From Mycolicibacterium malmesburyense (GTDB lineage Bacteria > Actinomycetota > Actinomycetes > Mycobacteriales > Mycobacteriaceae), in the NCBI RefSeq assembly GCF_001050015.1, contig NZ_CVTB01000254.1:1-58197 (forward strand): a DNA stretch of 58,197 nt, written 5' to 3'. Positions within the stretch are counted from its first letter, which is position 1, and every line of letters starts with the position of its first letter. The notes beneath the pieces were generated by a model. The model ran no database searches. It saw nothing but the letters and a program-made list of their open reading frames with translations, and was not told the origin of the DNA. This document shows positions 1 to 8,761 of the stretch, piece by piece. Both the position numbers and the translations under genes were made by a program.

Positions 1-1451
1 CCCGCCACGTCGACGGCACCGCCCGGATGGCCCTCGACGAGGAGGGCAACATCCTCGCCGTCGACATCGACTTCGCCTACGACGTCGGCGCCTACCCCAC
101 GCCGTACCCGGTGCTGACCACCGCAGCGGTGGGCATGTTCTTCCCCGGCCCGTACCGGGTGCCGAAGGCGAGCTTCAACTACAAGACGGTGTTCTCCAAC
201 ACCGCCGGGCTGGCCGCCTACCGCGGACCCTGGCAGTACGAAACGCTCGCCCGCGAAGTGCTTTTCGACATCGCCGCACGCAAGATCGGCATGGATCCGG
301 TAGAGCTGCGCCGCCGAAACATCCTGCGCGGCGACGAGATGCCGTACTTCAACCCCAACGGCATGCCCTACGACCATGTCGCCCCGGCCGATACCTTCGA
401 GCAGGCCGTGAAGATCCTCGACCACGAGGGCTTCCGCAAGGAACAGGCCGAGGCGCTGGCCGACGGTCGCCACATCGGGCTCGGGTTCTCGGCGTACATC
501 GAGCCGACGGGCGCCGCGACGGGTCACCTCGCATCCGAGGGTGCGACCATCCGGATGGAGCCGACCGGAAAGATCAACGTCTACGTCAACGGCGGCTCGA
601 CCGGGAACAGCATCGAGACCACGGTCGTTCAGCTGACCGCCGACGCGCTGGGCGCCGACATCGCCGACGTGGCGACGATCCAGGGCGACACCGCGGTCAC
701 GCCGTACGGCGCGGGCACGCAGGGCAGCCGCAGCGGCCCGATGACCGCCGGTGCGGTGGCCGAGGCCGGCGCGATGCTGCGCAAGCAGATCATCGCGATG
801 GCGGCCCCGCGCCTGGAGGTCGAGGAGTCCGAGGTCGAGTTGGCCGGTTCGCGGGCGGTGGTGCGCGAAAACCCGGACAAGAGCGTGACTTTCGCCGATC
901 TGGCGTATCGCGCGTACTACGAGCCTGCGCAGCTGCCGCCGGGTGTGTCGGCCTCCCTGGAGGCCACCGCGCGGTTCACCTCGCAGGCACCGATCCACTG
1001 GGCGAACGCCACGCACGCCTGCACGTGTGAGGTCGACATCGAGACCGGGCGGGTCACGCTGACGCGCTACATCGTCAGCGAGGACGTCGGCCCGATGATC
1101 AACCCCAACGTCGTCGAGGGTCAGATCGCCGGTGGCACGGTGCAGGGCATCGGCGGTGCGCTGCTGGAGGACATGGCCTACGACGACGACGGCAACCCGC
1201 TGTCGAGCACCTTCGTCGACTACCTGCTGCCGACGGCCACCGAGGTGCCCGCGATCGAGTACGGCCACGTCGAGATCCCCGGGCCCGGTGTCGGCGGATA
1301 CAAGGGTGTCGGCGAGGGCGGCGCCATCGGTGCGACACCCGCCGTCATCAACGCCATCAACGACGCGCTGGCACCGCTCGGTGTCACCCTGACCCGCCTG
1401 CCCGCCAGCCCGGCCGCGATCATCGAGGCGATCGAGAACGCCCAGAAGTGA
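1..1451 (+). CDS. Molybdenum hydroxylase large subunit (xanthine oxidase/CoxL-like), 5' partial
   Basis: The reading frame is open from the window edge (frame beginning at base 3), so the ATG at 27 is probably internal and the N-terminal part is missing. The protein is the molybdopterin-binding catalytic subunit of a xanthine oxidase family enzyme. Near the C terminus is VGEGGAIG, which carries the usual catalytic glutamate, and upstream are the cofactor-contact segments GGSTGN and GTQGSRSG. The active-site loop at 216-233 reads AYRGPW. It is therefore neither AYRCSFR of true (form I) CO dehydrogenase nor AYRGAGR of the form II proteins, so CO as substrate is unlikely and the real substrate is unknown. 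It heads an operon with a CoxG-like protein, an FAD subunit and a 2Fe-2S subunit, as expected for a complete LMS enzyme. Confidence 0.88.
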   Translation, partial: RHVDGTARMALDEEGNILAVDIDFAYDVGAYPTPYPVLTTAAVGMFFPGPYRVPKASFNYKTVFSNTAGLAAYRGPWQYETLAREVLFDIAARKIGMDPVELRRRNILRGDEMPYFNPNGMPYDHVAPADTFEQAVKILDHEGFRKEQAEALADGRHIGLGFSAYIEPTGAATGHLASEGATIRMEPTGKINVYVNGGSTGNSIETTVVQLTADALGADIADVATIQGDTAVTPYGAGTQGSRSGPMTAGAVAEAGAMLRKQIIAMAAPRLEVEESEVELAGSRAVVRENPDKSVTFADLAYRAYYEPAQLPPGVSASLEATARFTSQAPIHWANATHACTCEVDIETGRVTLTRYIVSEDVGPMINPNVVEGQIAGGTVQGIGGALLEDMAYDDDGNPLSSTFVDYLLPTATEVPAIEYGHVEIPGPGVGGYKGVGEGGAIGATPAVINAINDALAPLGVTLTRLPASPAAIIEAIENAQK

Positions 1452-1473
1452 GGAATCAACAAGTGGACCAAAA

Positions 1474-2205
1474 ATGGAGTTGAACAACGAGTTTCGGGTC
1501 GCGGTGCCTGCCGACAAGACCTGGGAGGTGCTGACCGACGTCGAACGGGTCGCCCCGTGCCTGCCCGGAGCCACGCTGTTGTCGGTGGACGGCGACGACT
1601 TCACCGGTGCGGTGAAGGTCAAGGTCGGCCCGATCACGGTGTCGTACAAGGGCGTTGCCTCGTTCCAGGAGAAGGACGCCGCCGCGCAGCGGGTGGTGCT
1701 CAAGGCCGAGGGTAAGGAGACGCGCGGCAACGGCAACGCCGCGGCCATCGTCACCGCCCAGCTCAAGGACGAAGGCGCCTCGGGAACCGTCGTGTACATC
1801 AACACCGATCTGACGATCTCGGGCAAGGCCGCCCAGTTCGGTCGCGGGGTTCTCGCCGACGTGGCATCCAACCTGATCGGCCAATTCGCCAAGTCGCTGG
1901 AGGCCAGCGTGCTCGGCGACGGCGCCGCCGACGGAACCGCCGCAGCGACAACCGCCCCGACGGCGGAGGCGGCAGCGGCGGCGGCCCAGGCCGATGCCGG
2001 CGACTCCATCGACATGCTGAAAGTCGTCGCGCTGCCGATGGCCAAGCGCGCCGCACCGGTCGCCGCCGCCATCGCCGGCGGCGTGGCGGTCGGCTTCCTG
2101 ATCGGCCGACGTCGCAGGAAGGCGCCCGCCGCGGTGCTGGCCGACGACTTGCAGGCCGCGTTGGCGCGGCTGCTCAGCTCGTCGACCGAACGGCTGCGGT
2201 CGTGA
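1474..2205 (+). CDS. coxG: CoxG-like SRPBCC protein with C-terminal membrane anchor
   Basis: The first 145 or so residues form an SRPBCC/CoxG domain (ELNNEFRVAVPADKTWEVL at the start). An Ala-rich linker follows (about 150-185), then one hydrophobic segment (about 193-211) ending in RRRRK and a short cytoplasmic tail. CoxG proteins accompany CO dehydrogenase-type enzymes, have been linked to membrane attachment, and have been proposed to carry quinone to the enzyme. The domain plus a single anchor fits that role. The ATG at 1474 is used because the GTG at 1463 runs into a stop. The stop overlaps the next start (GTGA), so translation is probably coupled. Confidence 0.87.
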   Translation: MELNNEFRVAVPADKTWEVLTDVERVAPCLPGATLLSVDGDDFTGAVKVKVGPITVSYKGVASFQEKDAAAQRVVLKAEGKETRGNGNAAAIVTAQLKDEGASGTVVYINTDLTISGKAAQFGRGVLADVASNLIGQFAKSLEASVLGDGAADGTAAATTAPTAEAAAAAAQADAGDSIDMLKVVALPMAKRAAPVAAAIAGGVAVGFLIGRRRRKAPAAVLADDLQAALARLLSSSTERLRS

Positions 2206-3077
2206 AGGCCGCCCCCTTCACCTACCACCGCCCCGATTCGGTCAAAGAGGCGGTCGACATGCTCGCCGAGTTCGGCGAGGACGCGAAAATCCTTGCGGGC
2301 GGCCAGAGTCTGGTGCCCATGCTCGCGATGCGGCTGACGCACTTCGACAACCTCATCGACATCTCGAGGATCGACGAGCTTCGCAGCATCGACCTGGTGG
2401 ACGGCGCGATACGCGTCGCGGCGGGCACCCCGCACGCGTTCGTCGGGATGGATGACGAGGTGGCGGAGTCGGTTCCGTTGCTGACGCTGGCGACCCCGCA
2501 CATCGGGCACTTCCAGATCCGGACCAGGGGCACGCTCGGCGGCGCCATCGCGCACGCCGACCCCGCGGCGGAGTACGCGGCGGTGGCACTGGCGCTCGAC
2601 GCGCAGATGGACGTGGTCTCCTCGACCGGTTCGCGTCAGATCGCGGCGAAAGACTTCTTCACCGGGCTTTGGGAGACCTCGCTGGAGCCCGGCGAGATGT
2701 TGACCGCGGTGCACTTCCCGGTCCGGGGTGGGCGGTCCGGTTTCGCCTTGGAGGAGTTCGCCCGCAGGCACGGCGACTTCGCGATCGCGGGTGCGGCGGT
2801 GGCGGTCGAACTCGACGACGATGATCGCGTGGCTCGTTGCGGCATAGGCCTGTTGGGCCTGGGCTCGACACCGCTGCGCGGCGGCGCCGCCGAAGAGGCC
2901 GTCACCGGACGACCGGTCTCCGAAATCAGCGCGGAGGAGGTCGGCAAGCTCGCGCTGGCCGGCCTCGAGGACATCCCGTCCGACCTGCAGGGGTCGGCCA
3001 CCTACCGGGCCAAGATCGGCGCGACGATGGTCGCCCGCGCCTGGTCCTCAGCCACCACGGAGGCAATCGATGCATGA
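2202..3077 (+). CDS. Molybdenum hydroxylase FAD-binding (medium) subunit
   Basis: This 291-residue protein has the vanillyl-alcohol-oxidase/PCMH FAD fold of CoxM and XdhB subunits. The FAD pyrophosphate motif AGGQSLVPML lies near residue 32 and the second FAD motif RTRGTLGGAIAHADPAAE near residue 107, followed by the usual C-terminal domain. It passes electrons from the iron-sulfur subunit to the acceptor. The GTG start overlaps the coxG stop, and its 3' end overlaps the start of the iron-sulfur subunit by 8 bases, which supports a stoichiometric complex. Confidence 0.92.
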   Translation: MKAAPFTYHRPDSVKEAVDMLAEFGEDAKILAGGQSLVPMLAMRLTHFDNLIDISRIDELRSIDLVDGAIRVAAGTPHAFVGMDDEVAESVPLLTLATPHIGHFQIRTRGTLGGAIAHADPAAEYAAVALALDAQMDVVSSTGSRQIAAKDFFTGLWETSLEPGEMLTAVHFPVRGGRSGFALEEFARRHGDFAIAGAAVAVELDDDDRVARCGIGLLGLGSTPLRGGAAEEAVTGRPVSEISAEEVGKLALAGLEDIPSDLQGSATYRAKIGATMVARAWSSATTEAIDA

Positions 3078-3540
3078 GATGCCGGTCGAGATGACGGTCA
3101 ACGGGCGCACGTTCACCGCGACCGTGGAACCGCGCATCACGCTCGCGGACTTCCTGCGGGAGAAGTGCGGCCTGACCGGAACACACCTCGGTTGTGAGCA
3201 CGGCGCCTGCGGCGCCTGCACGGTGCTGCTCAACGGGGACGCGGTGCGCGCATGCCTGATCTTCGCCGTTCAGGCCGAGGGTCAGGAGGTCACCACGGTC
3301 GAGGGCATCGGCGGCGCCGACGGTGAACTGTCACCCGTACAGGCCGCGCTGCGCGAGTGCCACGGCCTGCAATGTGGTTTCTGCACACCCGGCTTCGTCA
3401 CCTCGATCACCGCTCTGCTGCGTGACAATCCCGAGCCGACCGACGAGGAGATCCGCGAGGGGCTGTCGGGCAACTTCTGTCGGTGCACCGGCTACCAGGG
3501 GATCGTCAACGCCGTGCATCGCGCCGCGGAGATGACCTGA
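3070..3540 (+). CDS. Molybdenum hydroxylase 2Fe-2S (small) subunit
   Basis: A 156-residue CoxS-type protein with two 2Fe-2S clusters. The N-terminal plant-type ferredoxin cluster is ligated by the cysteines in [17 protein letters not shown] plus a later Cys (RACLIF). The C-terminal four-helix domain carries CGFCTPG and CRCTGYQ. It relays electrons between the molybdenum centre and FAD. It is the last gene of the operon; about 100 bases separate it from the next gene, which has its own ribosome binding site. Confidence 0.93.
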   Translation: MHEMPVEMTVNGRTFTATVEPRITLADFLREKCGLTGTHLGCEHGACGACTVLLNGDAVRACLIFAVQAEGQEVTTVEGIGGADGELSPVQAALRECHGLQCGFCTPGFVTSITALLRDNPEPTDEEIREGLSGNFCRCTGYQGIVNAVHRAAEMT

Positions 3541-3643
3541 GCCCTGCCCCGGGACAGCACCGTCGCCGACTGGGAGTCCGGCGCCGAGCCGCCGCGCCGG
3601 CTCGGATACGATCGGCGCCTTCTGGCGAAATCCGAGGAGCACC

Positions 3644-4630
3644 ATGCTGATCGCCGTCACGGGAGGCACCGGCTATGTCGGCGGCCACTGCGTGCGCGCC
3701 CTGCTCGTCGCCGGCCACCGCGTGCGGCTGCTCGTCGCGCCGGATGCCGAGGGCGCGCCGGTCCTCGGCAGGCTCGCCGAGATCGGCCAGGTCGAGACGA
3801 TCAGCGGGGACATCCGCCAGAGCGCCACGGTGGATGCGCTTCTCGACGGCTGCGACGCGGTGCTGCACGGCGCCGGCGTGGTCGGCACGGACAAGCGCCG
3901 CAGCGCGCTCATGTGGGAGGTGAACGCCTACGCCACCGAGGCGGTGCTGACGCGCGCGGTGGCCGGCGGGCTGGACCCCGTCGTGTCGGTGAGCAGCTAC
4001 AGCGCGCTGTTCCCCCCGCCCAACGGCGTGATCGGCCCCGACACGCCGACCGCTCCCGGGCGCAGTCCGTACGCACAGACCAAGGCCTACGCCGACCGGG
4101 TGGCCAGGGGACTGCAGGAGCAGGGCGCTCCGGTGGTCATCACCTACCCGTCGAGCGTGGTGGGGCCGGCGTTCCACACCGCGGCAGGCGTCACCGAGCG
4201 CGGATGGGCGCCGCTGGTGCGATGGGGCGTCGCGCCGCGATTGCGCGGTGGCATGCAGATGATCGACGTCCGCGATGTCGCCGACGTCCACGCGGCGCTG
4301 TTCACCCCCGGCCGGGGACCACACCGTTACGTGTGCGGCGGTGAGCTGATCGCGTTCGACGACATGATCTCGGCCCTGGAGCGGGGCACGAACCGTCGAT
4401 TCAGGCGACTCCCGATCAGCCAGGGCATGTTCCGCGGTCTCAGCCTCGTCGGCGAAGCGCTGTCCGGCGTCGTCGACCTCGGTGACGGACTGACGTACGA
4501 GGCCGCGTTGCTGCTGACCGCGGCCACTCCCACCGACGACTCGGCCACCATCGAGGACCTCGGCGTCACGTGGCGATCGCCGGTGGATGCGATCATCGCC
4601 TCGTTCGAACCGCGGCAGTCGGTCCCGTAA
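3644..4630 (+). CDS. NAD(P)-dependent epimerase/dehydratase (extended SDR)
   Basis: A 328-residue extended short-chain dehydrogenase. The nucleotide-binding motif TGGTGYVGGH is at residues 6-15 and the catalytic tyrosine-lysine pair lies in YAQTKAY near residue 145, with a serine in SVSSYS upstream. The substrate is not evident; relatives include cholesterol-dehydrogenase-like and DSDH-like epimerases. A ribosome binding site (GAGGAG, about 3633-3638) precedes the ATG by about 5 bases. A TACGAT hexamer at 3607-3612 is a plausible -10, so the gene probably has its own promoter. Confidence 0.82.
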   Translation: MLIAVTGGTGYVGGHCVRALLVAGHRVRLLVAPDAEGAPVLGRLAEIGQVETISGDIRQSATVDALLDGCDAVLHGAGVVGTDKRRSALMWEVNAYATEAVLTRAVAGGLDPVVSVSSYSALFPPPNGVIGPDTPTAPGRSPYAQTKAYADRVARGLQEQGAPVVITYPSSVVGPAFHTAAGVTERGWAPLVRWGVAPRLRGGMQMIDVRDVADVHAALFTPGRGPHRYVCGGELIAFDDMISALERGTNRRFRRLPISQGMFRGLSLVGEALSGVVDLGDGLTYEAALLLTAATPTDDSATIEDLGVTWRSPVDAIIASFEPRQSVP

Positions 4631-4658
4631 CCACCGTCCGCGGGGTATACCTCTCGTC

Positions 4659-5288
4659 ATGCTGGGTCCGTCGCCGCTGTGGTTGGTGCTCGACCTGCTC
4701 GGTACTTTCGCGTTCGCGCTCAACGGCGCACTGACCGCGGTGCGCGCCGAACGCCTCGACATCTTCGGCGTCATCGCGCTCGGCATGTTCACCGGCCTGG
4801 GCGGCGGCACGATCCGCGACGTGCTGATCGACTCGCTGCCACCGGCCACGTTCGTCGACTGGCGGTATCTGGCCGTCGCCGCGTCCGGAGGCCTGATCGC
4901 GTTCATCCTGACCCGTCGCCTCGACCGGATCGCCGCCGCCATCACGATTCTCGACGCCGTGGGATTGAGCGTGTTCGCCGTATTGGGCGCATACAAGGCG
5001 CTCGACCTGGGATTCGGCATCGTGCAGGCGGTGATCGTCGGCACCATCACCGCCGTCGGCGGCGGCACCATCCGCGACGTGCTGATCGGCCGCATCCCGA
5101 CGGTGCTGCGCAGCGAGTTGTACGCGATACCCGCGCTGATCGGCGCGACCTGTGTGGGCGTCGCGGACGCGTTCGGCTACCACGGCACGCTGGGCGCGGT
5201 GGTCGGGGCGCTGGTCTGTTTGACCATCCGTCTTGTCGGGGTTCGCTTCGACCTCCACGCCCCGCGCGTGGCGGACGGGCCGGACTGA
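4659..5288 (+). CDS. TRIC-type (UPF0126) trimeric intracellular cation channel family membrane protein
   Basis: A 209-residue, largely hydrophobic protein built from two homologous UPF0126 units. Each contains the signature GGGTIRDVL (near residues 48 and 134). The two-fold repeat is typical of bacterial TRIC channels, which conduct cations; some glycine-related proposals exist for the family. I use the ATG at 4659 because the first transmembrane segment starts right after it. An upstream in-frame ATG at 4587 lies inside the preceding gene. Downstream it faces the frameshifted gene at 5295-5688. Confidence 0.87.
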   Translation: MLGPSPLWLVLDLLGTFAFALNGALTAVRAERLDIFGVIALGMFTGLGGGTIRDVLIDSLPPATFVDWRYLAVAASGGLIAFILTRRLDRIAAAITILDAVGLSVFAVLGAYKALDLGFGIVQAVIVGTITAVGGGTIRDVLIGRIPTVLRSELYAIPALIGATCVGVADAFGYHGTLGAVVGALVCLTIRLVGVRFDLHAPRVADGPD

Positions 5289-5294
5289 TCCGCG

Positions 5295-5688
5295 TCAGGC
5301 GCGCGAGCGCTGTGCGCGGAACGCCCTGTGGTAGCGCTCGGCGGCGCTTTCCCGCAGTTCGCTGGTGAGGTCGCGATAGTCCCCGATCAGATATCCCACG
5401 ACACCCAGGGCCGTGGCCGCCACGCCGGGAAGCCAGGCCGCCCACGCGGTGGGATCGTTCGAGAAACCGGCGGCCGTCGGCCCCAGGAACAGGGCGAAGC
5501 CGACCGCGGCGAGCATGCAGTGGTCACGGGTCGGATCGACCGCCGTCCACGACCACAGCGCGACGACGGTCAGGAGACACCCAATCCGACCGTGCTCGCC
5601 ACCGCGGCCGCCGAACCCCGCACCACCAAGGATCCGAGCAGCACGGTGCCCAGTCCGATGACCAGCGGGTTCGGGGGACACCATCCAT
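5295..5688 (-). pseudogene. SPW-repeat-like small membrane protein, frameshifted
   Basis: Two hydrophobic helical stretches characteristic of SPW-type membrane proteins lie here in different minus-strand frames. The N-terminal helix (PLVIGLGTVLLGSLVVRGSA) is in one frame, which ends at a stop near 5572. The remainder (LLTVVALWSW, AAVGFALFLGPTAAGF, LGVVGYLIGDY, then a basic tail) continues in another. One extra C near 5575 would join them as ...GLGVLLTVV.... A second single-base gain near 5676 would attach the ATG at 5688 (MDGVP) to PNPLVIG. Either the gene is decayed or the sequence has two one-base errors in C runs. Confidence 0.6.
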
Positions 5689-5801
5689 GCTGCTGCCGGC
5701 CGGGGTGCAAAGCGTTGCCCCTGACGACAACCGTCGAGTCGGGCGTTGTTCGCGCGCAACAATGCACGCGGAGTCGGGATTTGAGCCGGATCGGCGGAAA
5801 G

Positions 5802-7550
5802 TCAGCTGCGGTCGGGCTCCGTGCGCGGTCCGAAGCCGGACTGCGACTCGCCCGCGGTCGCGTGTTTGCCGATGTGGGCCTCGGCGCGCATGCGGTCCAC
5901 CATGTGCGGGTAGTGCAACTCGAATGCCGGCCGCTCCGAACGGATCCGGGGCAGCTCGGTGAAATTGTGCCGCGGCGGCGGGCAGGACGTGGCCCACTCC
6001 AGCGAGTTGCCGTAGCCCCACGGATCGTCGACGGTCACCGGTTCGCCGTAGCGCCAGCTCTTGAACACATTCCAGGTGAACGGGATCACCGAGACACCCA
6101 GGATGAACGCGCCGATCGACGACACCACGTTGAGTGTGGTGAACCCGTCCTCGGGCAGATAGTCGGCGTAGCGGCGCGGCATTCCTTCATTGCCGAGCCA
6201 GTGCTGCACCAGGAACGTCATGTGGAACCCGATGAACGTCAGCCAGAAGTGCAGCTTGCCCAGCCGCTCGTCGAGCAGGCGGCCCGTCATCTTCGGGAAC
6301 CAGAAGTAGATCCCCGCGTAGGTGGCGAACACGATCGTGCCGAACAACACGTAGTGGAAATGGGCGACCACGAAATACGTGTCGTGAACATGAAAGTCCA
6401 ACGGCGGACTGGCCAGGATCACGCCGGTCAGACCCCCGAGCAAGAAGGTCACCAAGAAGCCCACCGAGAACAGCAGAGGTGTCTCGAATGTCAACTGGCC
6501 CTTCCACATCGTGCCGATCCAGTTGAAGAACTTGATGCCGGTGGGCACCGCGATCAGATACGTCGTGAAGGCGAAGAACGGCAGCAGCACCGCGCCCGTG
6601 GCGAACATGTGGTGCGCCCAGACAACCATCGACAGCGCCGCGATCGCGAGCGTGGCGTAAACCAAAGTGGTGTAACCGAAGATCGGCTTGCGGCTGAAAA
6701 CCGGGAAGATCTCGGTGACGATGCCGAAGAACGGCAACGCGATGATGTACACCTCGGGGTGACCGAAATACCAGAACAGATGCTGCCACAGCAGCACACC
6801 GCCGTTGGCCGGGTCGTAGATGTGTGCGCCGAGAAGTCGGTCGGCGGCCAGCGCGAACAGGGCGGCGGTCAGGATCGGGAACACCAACAGCACGAGGATC
6901 GACGTCACCAGGATGTTCCAGGTGAAGATCGGCATCCGGAACATCGTCATGCCGGGGGCGCGCATGCAGACCACGGTGGTGACCATGTTGACGGCGCCGA
7001 GGATGGTCCCGAGGCCGGCGACGCCGAGGCCGAGGATCCACAGATCACCACCGGCGCCGGGCGAGTGGATGGCGGTGCTGAGCGGGGCGTAACCCGTCCA
7101 GCCGAAGTCCGCCGCGCCACCCGGGGTGATGAAACCCGATAAAGCGATCAGCCCGCCGAACAAGAACAACCAGTAGCTCAAGGCGTTGAGCCGCGGGAAC
7201 GCCACATCCGGAGCGCCGATCTGCAGCGGCAGCACGAGGTTGGCGAACCCGAAAACGACCGGGGTCGCGTAGAACAGCAGCATCACCGTGCCGTGCATGG
7301 TGAACAGCTGGTTGTACTGCTCGTTGGACAGGAACTGCAGACCGGTCGAGGTCAGTTCGGCCCGGATGAACAGCGCCATCAACCCGCCGATGAAGAAGAA
7401 GACGAAGCACGTGACGACGTACATGATCCCGATCAACTTGTGATCGGTGGTCGTGACGAGCTTGTAGACCAGGCTGCCCTTGGGTCCGAGTCGCGCCGGG
7501 AACGGGCGGCGTGCCTCCAGCTTGGATACCGAGGTCACTTCGGCGGTCAC
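5802..7550 (-). CDS. ctaD: Cytochrome c oxidase subunit I (aa3 type)
   Basis: A 582-residue haem-copper oxidase subunit I with 12 transmembrane helices, catalysing oxygen reduction in the cytochrome bcc-aa3 branch. Visible ligands include the histidine in [12 protein letters not shown] (low-spin haem), the [13 protein letters not shown] segment with the cross-linked His-Tyr of the CuB site, the WAHHMF double histidine, and the HFHYV haem ligands. The GTG at 7550 is chosen because GGGAGG precedes it by about 7 bases and the product begins [19 protein letters not shown], as in other mycobacterial CtaD proteins. Longer in-frame extensions look non-coding. It stands alone, away from ctaC/ctaE, as is usual in mycobacteria. 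Confidence 0.97.
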   Translation of the reverse strand: MTAEVTSVSKLEARRPFPARLGPKGSLVYKLVTTTDHKLIGIMYVVTCFVFFFIGGLMALFIRAELTSTGLQFLSNEQYNQLFTMHGTVMLLFYATPVVFGFANLVLPLQIGAPDVAFPRLNALSYWLFLFGGLIALSGFITPGGAADFGWTGYAPLSTAIHSPGAGGDLWILGLGVAGLGTILGAVNMVTTVVCMRAPGMTMFRMPIFTWNILVTSILVLLVFPILTAALFALAADRLLGAHIYDPANGGVLLWQHLFWYFGHPEVYIIALPFFGIVTEIFPVFSRKPIFGYTTLVYATLAIAALSMVVWAHHMFATGAVLLPFFAFTTYLIAVPTGIKFFNWIGTMWKGQLTFETPLLFSVGFLVTFLLGGLTGVILASPPLDFHVHDTYFVVAHFHYVLFGTIVFATYAGIYFWFPKMTGRLLDERLGKLHFWLTFIGFHMTFLVQHWLGNEGMPRRYADYLPEDGFTTLNVVSSIGAFILGVSVIPFTWNVFKSWRYGEPVTVDDPWGYGNSLEWATSCPPPRHNFTELPRIRSERPAFELHYPHMVDRMRAEAHIGKHATAGESQSGFGPRTEPDRS

Positions 7551-7641
7551 TTCAGAACCCTCCCTTCGGCGAGGGGTCGTCGTGGCCTCAATAGTAGGCA
7601 GCCCGCGAGCGGGCCGAAAGCCATTGCGCAAAGCCGCGCGG

Positions 7642-7670
7642 ACGCGGCCGGCCGGATCAGCCGGCCGCGT
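7642..7670 (-). terminator. Stem-loop at the end of the first Gre-like gene
   Basis: A perfect 11-base inverted repeat (ACGCGGCCGGC / GCCGGCCGCGT) encloses a 7-base loop that contains the stop codon of the gene ending at 7657. There is no U tract, which is common for mycobacterial terminators. Its position just before the ctaD upstream region suggests it separates the two transcripts. Confidence 0.5.
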
Positions 7671-8142
7671 TCACCGGCGCTTCGTCGCCGCTGTGCATGC
7701 CGTACGGCACCGCGGTCAGCATGGTCACCGAGAGGTCACCGCCACTGGGAAGCTTGAAGGTGCGCTGCTCGCCCGGTTTGGCGCCGAGGATGGCCGCCCC
7801 CAGCGGCGACTCTGTGGAGTAGACCTCCATGTCGCCGTGCTCGGCGCTGCGCACGCCGAACAGGAACGTCTCGATCTCCCCGGTGTCGTCATAGCGAACG
7901 GTGATGACCATGCCCGGCTCGGCCACACCGTCGTCTGGCGGGTCTTCCCCGACGACTGCGTTGATGAGCATCTCGTGAATCTGCTGGATCCGGGACTGCC
8001 GCGCTCGCTTGATGGCGGTCGCGTTCTCGTCGGCCTCCTCGTCGGGCACGGCGTTGGCGCAGAGTTCACGCAGCGTGGCGAGCTCCTGTTGCAGGCGCTC
8101 GTAGGCGGCCCGCGAGATCCAAATCCGTTGTGCACTCGTCAT
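7657..8142 (-). CDS. GreA/GreB-family factor (Rv3788-like), copy 1
   Basis: A 161-residue Gre-fold protein. The N-terminal coiled coil (about 1-75) would enter the RNA polymerase secondary channel, and the C-terminal FKBP-like GreA_GreB domain covers about 80-155 ([17 protein letters not shown]). At the coiled-coil tip the protein reads PDEEADEN (33-40). Aligned on the GreA GDxSEN motif, E36 and E39 would replace the two acidic residues that hold Mg2+. The M. tuberculosis relative Rv3788 has been described as a transcription inhibitor rather than a cleavage factor, so that role is as likely as transcript cleavage. The ribosome binding site is GGAAGGA. It lies 18 bases downstream of its paralogue. 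Confidence 0.85.
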   Translation of the reverse strand: MTSAQRIWISRAAYERLQQELATLRELCANAVPDEEADENATAIKRARQSRIQQIHEMLINAVVGEDPPDDGVAEPGMVITVRYDDTGEIETFLFGVRSAEHGDMEVYSTESPLGAAILGAKPGEQRTFKLPSGGDLSVTMLTAVPYGMHSGDEAPVNAAG

Positions 8143-8160
8143 TTCGGTCCTTCCGTAGAG

Positions 8161-8649
8161 TCAGGCCGGGAGTCGGCCGGCCGCCGAATCGATTGCGGCT
8201 CCGTAGGGTTTGGCTGCCAGTAGCGTTACTCGCAGTTCCTTACCGGTGGGGGCCGAGTACGTACGCCGGTCCCCCGGTTGGGCGCCGAGGATGGCGACGC
8301 CCAGCGGCGATGACGGCGAGTAGACCTCGATTTCGGCGGGTTCGGTACCGCGAATGCCGAGCAGGAACGTCTCGGTGTCCCCGGTGTCGTCATAGCGGAC
8401 GGTCACGACCATGCCCGGCTCGGCGACACCGTCGTCGGGCGGGTCCTCGCCGACGACGGCGTTCGCGAGCATGTGTTCGATGCGGCGGATCTGAGCCGAC
8501 CGCACGCGCTCGGCCGCCACGCGGTTGGCGTCGTAATCCACGGCGTCGTCGGGCACCTCGAGCCGGGGTTTGGCCCGCAGGGCCGCCAGTTCGGCCTGTA
8601 GACGGATATAGGCACGTCGCGTCATCCAGACGCGGTCGGTGCTCGTCAT
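8161..8649 (-). CDS. GreA/GreB-family factor (Rv3788-like), copy 2
   Basis: A 162-residue paralogue of the next gene downstream, with the same start (MTS..R.W...AY.RLQ.EL) and almost the same central segment [19 protein letters not shown]. The coiled-coil tip differs: PDDAVDYDAN (33-42), two residues longer. D38 may match the first GreA acidic residue, but the position of the second glutamate is occupied by A41. The two proteins probably arose by tandem duplication and are co-transcribed (18-base gap). The ribosome binding site GAAAGGA lies about 6 bases before the ATG. Different tips suggest different effects on RNA polymerase. Confidence 0.85.
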   Translation of the reverse strand: MTSTDRVWMTRRAYIRLQAELAALRAKPRLEVPDDAVDYDANRVAAERVRSAQIRRIEHMLANAVVGEDPPDDGVAEPGMVVTVRYDDTGDTETFLLGIRGTEPAEIEVYSPSSPLGVAILGAQPGDRRTYSAPTGKELRVTLLAAKPYGAAIDSAAGRLPA

Positions 8650-8677
8650 GTGGGGTCCTTTCTCGAGGGGGGTTGCC

Positions 8678-8718
8678 GTCAGGGGCGGGCCGCGGGCTGG
8701 GAAAGCGCCGCCCCTGAC
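8678..8718 (-). terminator. Stem-loop between the DadA-like gene and the Gre-like pair
   Basis: An 11-base perfect inverted repeat (GTCAGGGGCGG at 8678-8688 and CCGCCCCTGAC at 8708-8718) with a 19-base loop, located 44 bases past the stop of the gene ending at 8762. It probably terminates that leftward transcript. Confidence 0.5.
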
Positions 8719-8761
8719 GACTGGCAGGCCCGCGAGGGGCCGAGGTCGAAAGAGTGGTCGA

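Noticed and set aside
216..233. Calling the operon a CO dehydrogenase
   Set aside because: The active-site loop AYRGPW differs from both CO dehydrogenase signatures; only family membership is supported.
3506..5095. A 529-codon minus-strand frame opposite the epimerase and TRIC genes
   Set aside because: It covers two well-supported genes on the other strand, and the protein is low-complexity Arg/Ala/Asp with no motif.
5328..7142. A 604-codon open frame on the plus strand opposite ctaD
   Set aside because: It is the mirror of the GC-rich ctaD codons; composition is His/Arg/Glu-rich without domains or a ribosome binding site.
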